A stretch of 64,000 nt of DNA from CAYWFF01 sp964458085 (lineage in GTDB: Bacteria; Patescibacteriota; Microgenomatia; UBA8517). The notes beneath the pieces were generated by a model that saw nothing but the letters and a program-made list of their open reading frames with translations, made no database searches and was not told the DNA's origin. Of the stretch, positions 32,665-40,840 are shown in pieces (the stretch's first letter is position 1; every line of letters starts with the position of its first letter). The stretch is taken from positions 29,351 to 93,350 of the forward strand of contig CAYWFF010000001.1 of NCBI GenBank assembly GCA_964458085.1, read 5' to 3'. The position numbers were made by a program, and so were the translations under genes.

Positions 32665-33120
32665 GTGAAATCAAAAACACATAACCTAAAGAGGATGGAT
32701 AATGTTGGTATCGTCGTAGATTCCCTTGATAAAGCCATCGCTTTTTTCACCGAACTTGGCATGAGCCTTGAAGGAAGAACCATGGTTGAAGGAGAATGGG
32801 CAGGACGCGTTACCGGACTTGGCAACCAGCTTGTTGAAATTGCCATGATGGTTACTCCCGACGGCCACAGCCGAATTGAGCTTTCTCGATTCATCGTCCC
32901 TCCTACAGTTGCTGATAATCGTTATTCTCCCGTAAACTCTCTCGGCTACCTCCGAGTAATGTTCACGGTAGGCAACATCAACGACACTCTCGCCCGACTC
33001 CTAAAGCGTGGAGCTCAACTCGCAGGTGAAGTAGTTACATACAAGGACTCATATAGATTGTGCTACATACGTGGTCCCGGAGGACTCCTTATAGGGCTAG
33101 CACAACAACTCGAAAATTAA
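32665..33120 (+). CDS. VOC (glyoxalase/bleomycin resistance) family protein
   Basis: A 151-residue vicinal-oxygen-chelate protein starting at GTG (32665). Two beta-alpha-beta-beta-beta modules are visible: VGIVVDSLDKAIAFFTELGM (residues 11-30) and the second around LGYLRVMFTVGNINDTLARLLKRG (about 92-115). The C-terminal CYIRGPGGLLIGLAQQL carries the expected strand and final metal-ligand region, with Gly/Leu in place of the usual Glu. Enzyme or resistance function cannot be set. Likely a transferred single gene. Confidence 0.85.
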   Translation: MKSKTHNLKRMDNVGIVVDSLDKAIAFFTELGMSLEGRTMVEGEWAGRVTGLGNQLVEIAMMVTPDGHSRIELSRFIVPPTVADNRYSPVNSLGYLRVMFTVGNINDTLARLLKRGAQLAGEVVTYKDSYRLCYIRGPGGLLIGLAQQLEN

Positions 33121-33148
33121 CCTTCATCGGAAAATGATTTAAAATATT

Positions 33149-33373
33149 TTATTTCTTTAATTCCCCCGGTTCACGATGCTCAACTTTTAGAATTAAATTT
33201 GATTTAATACCCGCAACTGCCGGTAACAAATGATTGAGTACTTGTTCCGCTGTCATTCGCAACTTCTTGCCGCGTGCCGAAATTTTCAGCCATCCCTTTT
33301 TATCTTTGTAGTACTTTTCGGTGAAATTCTTCGTCCCCATGTAAATTATGTAACTGTCGTTTTTCAGATTCAT
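33149..33373 (-). CDS. Small hypothetical protein
   Basis: A 74-residue basic protein (KNFTEKYYKDKKGWLKISARGKKLRMTAEQVL). The strand-rich first half and Lys-rich middle could be a small nucleic-acid-binding fold. It is the only leftward gene in a patch of rightward single genes. Not recognised. Confidence 0.55.
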   Translation of the reverse strand: MNLKNDSYIIYMGTKNFTEKYYKDKKGWLKISARGKKLRMTAEQVLNHLLPAVAGIKSNLILKVEHREPGELKK

Positions 33374-33421
33374 TATTCTTATTTTAGCATTTCTTAGAGC
33401 TGGTTTTGATATACTTTAATA

Positions 33422-33784
33422 ATGAAATCTTACAAGAATGTAGATGATTATATTGGCATTTTTCCTAAAGATGTTCAGAATAAACTGAAAGAAATTAGAC
33501 AAGCCATTAAAGATGAGGCGCCCGAGGCGAGAGAGAAAATCAGTTATGGAATTCCTACAGCCACATTAAATGGAAAATATTTCATTTACTTTGCAGGCTT
33601 CAAGAATCATGTAAGCGTATATCCAGTTACCCCTGCAATCGAAAAATTTGTTAAAGAAATTGACAAATATAGAGCCGGAAAAGGAACTCTCCGGTTCCAT
33701 CTCGACAAACCTTTACCGATGGTAATAATTCGTAAAGTAATCAAAGCTAGGGTTAACGAACATTTAGAATCGGCAATCTCATGA
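33422..33784 (+). CDS. DUF1801 family protein 1
   Basis: A 120-residue YdhG/DUF1801-type protein: DDYIGIFPKDVQNKLKEIRQAI at the start, EAREKISYGIPTATLNGKYFIYFAGFKNHVSVYPV in the core and the C-terminal GKGTLRFHLDKPLP. The family fold is alpha-beta and the function is not settled (some members are linked with iron handling). A TATACT box ends 6 nt before the ATG. A second DUF1801 gene is 1.1 kb away. Confidence 0.87.
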   Translation: MKSYKNVDDYIGIFPKDVQNKLKEIRQAIKDEAPEAREKISYGIPTATLNGKYFIYFAGFKNHVSVYPVTPAIEKFVKEIDKYRAGKGTLRFHLDKPLPMVIIRKVIKARVNEHLESAIS

Positions 33785-33826
33785 CATTATCACCGCTACT
33801 AGTTCTTTATCCACCTCTTCCCATAA

Positions 33827-33930
33827 TTGGTTAATAAACCTGAATTCCTCAGATATTCTGATATATTCGCATGAATTGACCGGCTAAAGCGCACCGCAGT
33901 GCAGACTTTCACAATATTAATTTCACGATC
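33827..33930. repeat. Diverged intergenic repeat, copy 2
   Basis: Partner of 32534-32610 with an insertion (AAAGCGCACCGCAGTGCAGACTTTC) near its right end. Nothing else is recognised in this gap except the MscL promoter. Confidence 0.4.
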
Positions 33931-33982
33931 CTTTTAAAAAAGGATTAATGGGTCCCAAAATTGCTTTATTTTAGTTAGGGAT

Positions 33983-33988
33983 TATAAT
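33983..33988 (+). promoter_or_regulatory. -10 box TATAAT, leaderless type
   Basis: TATAAT ends 9 nt before the mscL ATG at 33998; no SD. Confidence 0.55.
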
Positions 33989-33997
33989 TAAATCGAT

Positions 33998-34402
33998 ATG
34001 TTACAAGGTTTTAAACAGTTTATACTCAAAGGTAACGTTGTAGATTTGGCAGTAGGTGTAGTTGTCGGCGTTGCATTCGGTTCAGTAGTGACTGCTCTTG
34101 TAGAAGACATTATTACCCCAATAATTGGAGTGTTTGGCGGTACACCTGATTTTTCATCATTAAGTTTTACTATAAACAACAGCGAATTTTTTATCGGTCA
34201 TTTTATTAATGCACTTCTTTCATTTGTCATTATTTCAGCTGTTATTTACTTTTTTGTGGTGATACCGATGAATAAACTGACGGCAGTTGCAAGAAAAGAG
34301 AAACCCGTAGACCCTACTACCAAAAAATGCCCGGAGTGCTTAAGCATAATTCCGCTTGAAGCGAAACGATGTGCATATTGCACTTCGGCTCAGAAAAAAT
34401 AA
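33998..34402 (+). CDS. mscL: Large-conductance mechanosensitive channel with C-terminal zinc ribbon
   Basis: A 134-residue MscL. The N-terminal helix and first membrane segment (FILKGNVVDLAVGVVVGVAFG) are typical, with FGxxVTALVEDIITPIIG next and the second segment at about 70-92. The normal cytoplasmic helix bundle is replaced by a short zinc ribbon (CPECLSIIPLEAKRCAYC, about 107-124). It opens under membrane tension to release solutes. The zinc-ribbon tail may replace the helix bundle in pentamer stability or bind a partner. Confidence 0.92.
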   Translation: MLQGFKQFILKGNVVDLAVGVVVGVAFGSVVTALVEDIITPIIGVFGGTPDFSSLSFTINNSEFFIGHFINALLSFVIISAVIYFFVVIPMNKLTAVARKEKPVDPTTKKCPECLSIIPLEAKRCAYCTSAQKK

Positions 34403-34518
34403 GGATGTCTGTAAATTAAAATCAGTAATTTTAAAGAAATTTAGTTTTTACATTTAAACATTTCAAGAATAATTTAAAATAAGTCTAATTTAGATACCCT
34501 TTTTGTTATACTTCTCTC

Positions 34519-34941
34519 ATGAATATGTTTAAGCCTACCACCTCAACATCTATCAAAGATTATTTTGACCGGCTTCCGGAAGAGAGAAAGGCAACGCTAC
34601 TCTACTTACACAACTTTATACAAAAAACAGCACCAGCGCTTAAACCTATTTTTGCTTACAACATGCCGGGGTATGGCACATTTAATAAATACAAAAATTA
34701 CAAAAAGGAAGTTGTTGATTGGCCGATCGTTGCGTTGGCGAGCCAAAAATATTATATGAGTATATATATTTGTGCACTTGAGAATGGCCATTATTTAGCC
34801 GAAAAACATAAAGGTGATTTGGGGAAAGTAAGTGTCGGCAAAAGCTGCATCCGCTTCAAAAAGCTGGCTGATTTAAATTTAGACATGCTGGAAAAAATTA
34901 TTAAACAGGCGGCCAAATCCCCTGGTTTTGGGGGGAATTAA
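34519..34941 (+). CDS. DUF1801 family protein 2
   Basis: A 140-residue DUF1801 protein, related to but clearly different from the one at 33422 (SIKDYFDRLPEERKATLLYLHNFIQ; MSIYICALENGHYLAEKH; CIRFKKLADLNLDMLEKII). A TATACT box ends 6 nt before the ATG. Function unknown. Confidence 0.85.
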   Translation: MNMFKPTTSTSIKDYFDRLPEERKATLLYLHNFIQKTAPALKPIFAYNMPGYGTFNKYKNYKKEVVDWPIVALASQKYYMSIYICALENGHYLAEKHKGDLGKVSVGKSCIRFKKLADLNLDMLEKIIKQAAKSPGFGGN

Positions 34942-35111
34942 CTAAAAAGCGTGTGAACATAAACCGAAATTGAATTTTCTTTAAACACCATAAATTTACA
35001 CTGGCATATACCTGAATTTTATGAGAACTTTGAATATACTCCTAGCTAAAGGAGTGAAGGTTTTCTTAACTGATTATACTTAAGTTATTCTTAAAAAGGA
35101 TTTTTAACACT

Positions 35112-35588
35112 ATGAAAATTTTAATTATTTACGACTCGATGTTCGGCAATACTGAAAAAGTTGCCAATAAAATTGTCCAGAGCTTTCCGGAAAAGGATAT
35201 AAAGCTAGTACATATTGCAAAGGCAGAACTGAAAGATATCGAAAGTTGCGACCTTGCTATCTTTGGCTCCCCCACACACGGAGGTCAGCCGTCGGCTCCT
35301 ATTTCGGAATTTTTAAAAAAATTGCCGAAAGACGCTCTCAAAGGTAAATTGGTAGCCGCTTTTGATACTCGCTTTTCCAAAACCGAGCATGGTTTGGGGC
35401 TAAAAATGCTTATGAATATGATAGGTTTTGCTGCCGAAAAAATGCTGACTAATTTAAAAACTAAAGGAGGAAAACCTGTTTTGCCCGGAAAAGGATTTAT
35501 AGTCAACGACAAAGAAGGCCCGCTATCAAAAGGAGAACTTGCCCGAGCGACCAAGTGGGCAGATGAGATAAAAGGTAAAATAGACTAA
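35112..35588 (+). CDS. Flavodoxin
   Basis: A 158-residue flavodoxin-fold protein. The FMN phosphate loop is DSMFGNTEKVA (residues 9-19), and the isoalloxazine loops are GSPTHGGQPS (about 56-65) and AFDTRFSKTEHG (about 86-97), the usual positions. It probably carries low-potential electrons. Its redox partner is not in the window. It is followed by a TTCCC(TTTTA)GGGAA hairpin before pyk. Confidence 0.88.
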   Translation: MKILIIYDSMFGNTEKVANKIVQSFPEKDIKLVHIAKAELKDIESCDLAIFGSPTHGGQPSAPISEFLKKLPKDALKGKLVAAFDTRFSKTEHGLGLKMLMNMIGFAAEKMLTNLKTKGGKPVLPGKGFIVNDKEGPLSKGELARATKWADEIKGKID

Positions 35589-35624
35589 ACTTTTTCGCAG
35601 CTTCCCTTTTAAAGGGAAAAATAC

Positions 35625-35630
35625 TACAAT
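35625..35630 (+). promoter_or_regulatory. -10 box TACAAT, leaderless type
   Basis: TACAAT ends 9 nt before the pyk ATG at 35640; no SD. Confidence 0.5.
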
Positions 35631-35639
35631 TTCCCTTCC

Positions 35640-37049
35640 ATGTTTAAGCGAACCAAAATAATTGCCACAATAGGCCCTGCCTCGGCTAATCCTGAGACTT
35701 TAGAAAAATTGATCACTTCAGGCATGGATGCAGCCCGGCTTAACTTTTCCCATGGTTCGCATGAAGAAAAGGAAACTTTAATTTACAACCTACGGAAACT
35801 TTCAGCAAAGCTTGCTACCCCTGTTGCAATTATTGCTGATTTGCAGGGACCTAAACTAAGATTGGGAAAATTTGAAGGAACACGCGATATTGCCAAGGGC
35901 GAAGAAATTTCTCTCTCGATTATACCCGACGAAGTTGATTTACCAATAGATTTTGACATCTCTCCCTTTGTTAAGCCAAAACAAAGGATATACCTCAATG
36001 ACGGTTTGGTTGAATTGCGGATTACAAAAGTTAAAGGTAAGGTGGTTTATTCTAAAGCCATAAACAGCGGCTGGGTTTCATCAAGAAAAGGAATTAATAT
36101 TCCCGACGCTGTCCTCGGAAAAGCAACATTTACCGAAAAGGATATAAAAGACGCTTTGTTTGCCATAAAACATAAGGTTGACTTTATAGCCATATCGTTC
36201 GTAGAAACAGCAGAAGACATATTGGTTATTCGGGAGATTATCCAAAAGCATAATAGTAATATTAAAATTATAGCTAAAGTTGAAACAAATGAATCAATTG
36301 CCAATATTGAATCCATAGCCGATACAGCTGATGTTGTTATGGTCGCCAGGGGTGATTTGGCAATTGAGACAACCGCCGCAGAAGTACCGGTATTACAGCA
36401 AAAAATCATTCGTCTTTGCAGGCAGTTCCAAACACCGGTCGTCATAGCAACCCACATGCTTGAATCAATGATTAAACATCCCCGCTCAACACGGGCTGAA
36501 GCATCAGATGTTGCAAATGCAGTGCTTTCACAAGTAGATGCTGTAATGCTTTCAGGAGAAACTGCAATAGGAAGCTTTCCGGTGGAAGCAGTCAGACAGA
36601 TGCACGATATTATTATGACTGTAGAAAAAGCCTCGGAATTCAAACGCTATATTAAGCTAAACTGGGAATCTATAAAGCTGGAAGAACTTCATACAAACGC
36701 CATTACCGCCTCCGCCGCATCTTTGTCCTACCGCATAAAAGCACCTGTTATTGCAGTCGCGACTGCTTCAGGAAGGACCGCGCTTCTTATGTCCTCTTTT
36801 AGACCTGATGCACGTATTGTTGCAGCAACACATAAAGGAACAGTTGCAAACCAACTTAAGCTCGTATGGGGGGTTATGCCTCAGGTGGTTGCACCAACCA
36901 AAACCAGTGAAGAGTTTTGGCGAAAAATGAGCAGTTGTCTGCTTACCAAAGGATATGCCAGAAAAGGGCAAATGGTTGTAATGACGGGGGGTTCGTCGGT
37001 CGTGGGACAAAGCGGTTCAACTGACACAATTAAAGTTGCACTGATATAA
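35640..37049 (+). CDS. pyk: Pyruvate kinase
   Basis: A 469-residue pyruvate kinase converting phosphoenolpyruvate and ADP to pyruvate and ATP. Visible sites: TKIIATIGPAS at the N-terminus, NFSHGSHEE, ADLQGPKLR, the B-domain at about 70-165, the catalytic Lys/metal region IIAKVETNESI with VMVARGDLAIE, the signature THMLESMI and PRSTRAEASDVANAVL, and the C-domain ending VVMTGGSSVVGQSG. No extra PEP-utiliser domain is attached. With gap, pgk and tpiA it makes up lower glycolysis in this window. Confidence 0.97.
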   Translation: MFKRTKIIATIGPASANPETLEKLITSGMDAARLNFSHGSHEEKETLIYNLRKLSAKLATPVAIIADLQGPKLRLGKFEGTRDIAKGEEISLSIIPDEVDLPIDFDISPFVKPKQRIYLNDGLVELRITKVKGKVVYSKAINSGWVSSRKGINIPDAVLGKATFTEKDIKDALFAIKHKVDFIAISFVETAEDILVIREIIQKHNSNIKIIAKVETNESIANIESIADTADVVMVARGDLAIETTAAEVPVLQQKIIRLCRQFQTPVVIATHMLESMIKHPRSTRAEASDVANAVLSQVDAVMLSGETAIGSFPVEAVRQMHDIIMTVEKASEFKRYIKLNWESIKLEELHTNAITASAASLSYRIKAPVIAVATASGRTALLMSSFRPDARIVAATHKGTVANQLKLVWGVMPQVVAPTKTSEEFWRKMSSCLLTKGYARKGQMVVMTGGSSVVGQSGSTDTIKVALI

Positions 37050-37081
37050 AATTTTCCTCAATAACATTTTTAGAATTACAA

Positions 37082-37831
37082 CTACTTTTCAAATACCCCT
37101 AAAAGTAAATTACCGAACGGCAACGCTAAGCTGACCTCCTTTTTTGCTGCCCAAGTTGACAATGAACGGACAGGTGCAATGTATGAAAAAGTATTAAACG
37201 TGCTGATTTTACGAGTAGCAAATCCATTGGCAGCAAATAAGTCGTGAAGCAGGGCTTTATCAAATTTAGTTATATGCTGGATGTCTTCAAGGTGAGGAAT
37301 GGAAGTGAAACGGTCTACGGCTTTTTCAATTACCGGCCAAAACCCTCCGTAATTCGGTGTGACAATCACCACTCTCCCGCCTTTATTTAATAGCTTTCGT
37401 AAACTTTTTATAATGGAACTTTGAGCCGACTTATCCAGATGTTCGATAACGTCAATTAGAATTATCAAATCAAAAGTTCCCAATCCCTTAACGGACGACA
37501 GGGTTAATAAATTGTGTTTTTTGAGCACTACATTCGATATTTTTCTGTGTTTAAGCATTTTCCGAAGAAAATTCAGTGCATTGTCGTTATAGTCCACACC
37601 TACAATTTCATCAAATTTGGAGTAAAACAAAAGTTCAAAATTACCAGAACCTGTTCCCAAATCAAGCACTCTTTTAGTATTGTCTCCGTTTAGAAGCGTA
37701 CCTATTACTGCCCATTTATTTGCATGCCAGTTAGACTGAAGGTAATTATTGCCGTGTAAAGCCTTAAATTGATAATCTCCTTTTATGCCTAATTCATGTT
37801 CGACTATCGTTTTTTTATTTTTGTTGGTCAT
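37082..37831 (-). CDS. Class I SAM-dependent methyltransferase
   Basis: About 249 residues. Motif I reads VLDLGTGSGNFE, motif II DLIILIDVIEHLDK and motif III GGRVVIVTPNYGG, a classical SAM-binding order. I place the start at 37831 (MTNKNKK), which overlaps the upstream TGA in an ATGA arrangement and fits coupling with the glycosyltransferase. Together they may modify a cell-surface sugar or lipid; the acceptor is unknown. Confidence 0.85.
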   Translation of the reverse strand: MTNKNKKTIVEHELGIKGDYQFKALHGNNYLQSNWHANKWAVIGTLLNGDNTKRVLDLGTGSGNFELLFYSKFDEIVGVDYNDNALNFLRKMLKHRKISNVVLKKHNLLTLSSVKGLGTFDLIILIDVIEHLDKSAQSSIIKSLRKLLNKGGRVVIVTPNYGGFWPVIEKAVDRFTSIPHLEDIQHITKFDKALLHDLFAANGFATRKISTFNTFSYIAPVRSLSTWAAKKEVSLALPFGNLLLGVFEK

Positions 37832-39234
37832 TTTCTTGTAAATAAATAAATTTTCCATTCATTATCAATATTCCATTTGGAGTTAACTATACCATTTCTG
37901 AAATTTTTTATCTCAAATGCAGGATCTTTCCTTAGCACTTCCTCCGTTTCAGTCGATACGACGTACAGATTCTCGGCTAAATGATATTGATCATGCGTCA
38001 ATAGATGAATATTGTCGGGAACTAAAAGTAAGTCGCGGTAACGTTTACCAAAAGTGTTAGTGTCCGGGCTTGCAAGGACAGTAATGTTTACGTTTTGCAT
38101 CTTAGCTTTTTGATAATGCTCTTTAATAACAAATGTGATTTCTTTTATGGTCGTGAGGTCGGGAGTTACTGGTGCTGTTGAAAGATGCGGTATAAACTTA
38201 GGTAAACTTCCGACTAAAAAGATAACCAGAATACTTGTTGCAACTAAACTTCCCTTGTTTTTCCGGGGATAAAATAACCACACTAAAATGAAAGGTATGG
38301 TGGGAAAAAAATAATGATGAAAATAGTCTGCAATCAGAGAAACTGCAGCTATTTGGCCGAAAACAGGTATTAAGAAAAGTAGCGCCCGTTTTTCTTTAAC
38401 TATGTCTAGTATTAAAAGTAAACCGCTCAAAAATAAAGCGAATAAGGTAAGTAGCGGAAACTGTGTGTAATATAAAAAGGTTTTGTAGAAATTCGCAAAA
38501 AAGGCAGGCAGTACCAAACTTAAACTTACGCCCTGCGCTTGTCCGCCGACACCGCTTAGGAAAAGCCCGGGGGGGTGTCTTAGATCAAAAACTATAAAAG
38601 GTATAAGCATGATAACAAAACCCGAGCATATTAAAATGAATTGCGGCCACTTTTTCTTCATCAGCGCTTCTAAGACAACAATACCGATGAAAAATACTGA
38701 AATAAATATAGAATAGTAATGTTGATGTACAGAAAGTCCGAAAAATAATCCGGATAAAAAATAACCCCAACGTCTACCGGATAAATACCCCAAAATACCC
38801 AACGCAGTAAAAAGCGGAATAAAATTAGGATTCCATGCCCATCTGCCTGTTTCAAGCAGCGGAAACCAAAAAATAGTCAGTAAACCGGATAGAAAAAAGA
38901 GTGTTCTGTTTAATTTTATACTTAAAAAAAGAATGACTAGCGATGTAGTGACACCAAAAAATGCCGCGCCGTAAAATACGCTTACCGGATCAAACGAACC
39001 TAAAATTGCAAAAGGTAAAAGTAGATATACTGTACTGGAGCTAAATACTTTGGTACCCGTATCATTTATTTGACCCACCAGAGTAAGTTTCCGTTCTACA
39101 AAAATTTGATGGGCTCTCACCAAAAAGCCCGACTCGTCTTCAGTAAACCGGGCAGTATACGAAAGGTTATAGAACCTGCTGAAAAGTAATAACATAAAAT
39201 AGAAAAATAGAACGATGATAAGGAGTTTCTTCAT
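37828..39234 (-). CDS. GT-C family (GT39/PMT-like) membrane glycosyltransferase
   Basis: A polytopic protein of about 468 residues with 10-11 membrane segments. After the first segment comes the loop RFTEDESGFLVRAHQ, with the adjacent acidic pair used as metal/catalytic site in GT39-type enzymes. The C-terminal third is extracytoplasmic. I chose the ATG at 39234 (MKKLLIIVL); a start at 39276 is possible. It would use a lipid-linked sugar to glycosylate protein or lipid at the outer face. It overlaps the methyltransferase gene by 4 bp. Confidence 0.78.
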   Translation of the reverse strand: MKKLLIIVLFFYFMLLLFSRFYNLSYTARFTEDESGFLVRAHQIFVERKLTLVGQINDTGTKVFSSSTVYLLLPFAILGSFDPVSVFYGAAFFGVTTSLVILFLSIKLNRTLFFLSGLLTIFWFPLLETGRWAWNPNFIPLFTALGILGYLSGRRWGYFLSGLFFGLSVHQHYYSIFISVFFIGIVVLEALMKKKWPQFILICSGFVIMLIPFIVFDLRHPPGLFLSGVGGQAQGVSLSLVLPAFFANFYKTFLYYTQFPLLTLFALFLSGLLLILDIVKEKRALLFLIPVFGQIAAVSLIADYFHHYFFPTIPFILVWLFYPRKNKGSLVATSILVIFLVGSLPKFIPHLSTAPVTPDLTTIKEITFVIKEHYQKAKMQNVNITVLASPDTNTFGKRYRDLLLVPDNIHLLTHDQYHLAENLYVVSTETEEVLRKDPAFEIKNFRNGIVNSKWNIDNEWKIYLFTRK

Positions 39235-39293
39235 TTTTACAACTAAACCTAACAATTTTAGGGGCATAGGAAACAAACTGCCGCGGGATCTGC

Positions 39294-40376
39294 TTATTTT
39301 TTAAAAATTTGTTTCCTGAACTCTCCCTCCGTTAGCAATATTTGGATTTCCTCTAAAACAGTCGGAACATGCAGCTTCTTTTTACCAATAAGCAATTCCT
39401 GTTCGATTACGTACTGCAACACACTCAGGATGAGAATATTTACAACAAGTCCGAAAAGAGCGGAAAATTGTTCCTGATAGAAAACAAAAAACTGCCGGAG
39501 GAAAATAACTACAAGTACGCTCCACTTAAAATATTCATAGGCAACATAACGTTTGCCTACTCTTAAATAGTTGATGCCGACTATGACTAAAATTGCGCTC
39601 AACCCCGATGAAAGTACGATACCCCACTCAATCACACTAGCTCCACCGAAAAGTATATTAATTGAAGGAAAAAAGTTTATGAATGTAGCTATGACAAAAA
39701 ACCAGGTTGTTGCAACCACAAAAAATCTATGCGCAATAAGTTGTTTGTACAATTTCCGAAGCAGACGTCTAAATTTAATTATAATATTTACATCTTCAGT
39801 CGGAACTACTTGAATTTCTCTTAATGATTTTTTTAATGCAATAATTATTGGGTCGTTGGGGTTACTTTCTGAAAGGAGTTTTCTGGTAACTTCTTTTTCC
39901 TGTTTATCAAAGTCATGCAAAATTGCCTCCTTAACAAATTCTAAAGCATTTACTGCATATTCTGTAGGAGATGCGGTAAATGATTTTTCTATTGCCCGAA
40001 AAATCAAGAACAGTAGTACAAATATAATGTAAACTAAAGCAATTGCAGGCTGATAAAAGTAATTGTTGTCGTGAGTTATAAACTTTCCCAGCTCGTCTAT
40101 AAAGGTACCAAAACCCATACCGCCCACTACTGATGCAAATGTTTTAAATTCTCTGTTTAAAAATGCAAGTTGGCAGGTTAGCGCAATTAACATCAAAAAG
40201 CCGCCAAACAAAACGTGGGCAATATGGATAGTCTCTCCGCCAATTTGGGGATAACCTGTAATATATAAATAAACTCTGATAGTTACTATGGATAAGACAG
40301 CTGATACAAAGAAGTTTTCCAACAAGTGACCCGCAGATATGTCACGGACAAGCGTTTCGGTTTTGAAAAGTTTCAT
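39294..40376 (-). CDS. Unknown polytopic membrane protein
   Basis: About 360 residues with nine or so hydrophobic segments; a cytoplasmic helical region around residues 135-215 (EKEVTRKLLSESNPND) separates an N-terminal group of four from a C-terminal group. The start at 40376 is chosen since TATAAT ends 6 nt upstream, in the leaderless manner of this genome; a start five codons earlier lies inside the promoter. Family not recognised. Confidence 0.7.
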   Translation of the reverse strand: MKLFKTETLVRDISAGHLLENFFVSAVLSIVTIRVYLYITGYPQIGGETIHIAHVLFGGFLMLIALTCQLAFLNREFKTFASVVGGMGFGTFIDELGKFITHDNNYFYQPAIALVYIIFVLLFLIFRAIEKSFTASPTEYAVNALEFVKEAILHDFDKQEKEVTRKLLSESNPNDPIIIALKKSLREIQVVPTEDVNIIIKFRRLLRKLYKQLIAHRFFVVATTWFFVIATFINFFPSINILFGGASVIEWGIVLSSGLSAILVIVGINYLRVGKRYVAYEYFKWSVLVVIFLRQFFVFYQEQFSALFGLVVNILILSVLQYVIEQELLIGKKKLHVPTVLEEIQILLTEGEFRKQIFKK

Positions 40377-40382
40377 GTATTT

Positions 40383-40388
40383 ATTATA
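40383..40388 (-). promoter_or_regulatory. -10 box TATAAT (reverse strand), leaderless type
   Basis: On the reverse strand TATAAT is followed by six bases and ATG, fixing the start of the membrane protein gene at 40376. Confidence 0.55.
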
Positions 40389-40466
40389 CATAAAACCCTG
40401 ACTTTAACCGTTTCAACCCGGCCTTTGCTTTTCTCGCTCGACCGGGAAGAAACAGTCATTATTTTG

Positions 40467-40712
40467 TTAGACCAGTGCTCGCCTAAGCCATATAAGAAAT
40501 ACCGCGCCGAGCAAGGCTACAAAAATGCTGTACAGGTTAAATCCTGATACTCCTCCGAAACCGAGAAGGTTCATCAAAAAACCTCCGACCAAGCCTCCGA
40601 TAACACCGAGGACGATGTCCATCAAAGGTCCTTGTTCTGCGTTAGTTTTCATTAATACCGACGCGCCCCAACCTGCTATAAGTCCAATTAATACCCAAAG
40701 AATAATATTCAA
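40467..40712 (-). CDS. GlsB/YeaQ/YmgE family (transglycosylase-associated) membrane protein
   Basis: An 81-residue protein with three glycine-rich membrane segments (LIGLIAGWGASVLMK, DIVLGVIGGLVGGFLMNLLGF, LYSIFVALLGAVFLIWLRRAL), matching the small stress-linked family. It starts with TTG behind a strong GGGGGTGA SD. Function in the family is poorly known. Confidence 0.88.
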   Translation of the reverse strand: MNIILWVLIGLIAGWGASVLMKTNAEQGPLMDIVLGVIGGLVGGFLMNLLGFGGVSGFNLYSIFVALLGAVFLIWLRRALV

Positions 40713-40840
40713 TTAACTCACCCCCTCTCCCACATAATGTTTCATACTGTTTACACGATACGGATGTTTGTTGTGAGCCCATTAAATCGGCGGTAAGAAA
40801 AGAGTAAGACGTAAGGTTGTCTAAAAGCGTTTAAGTGCTA

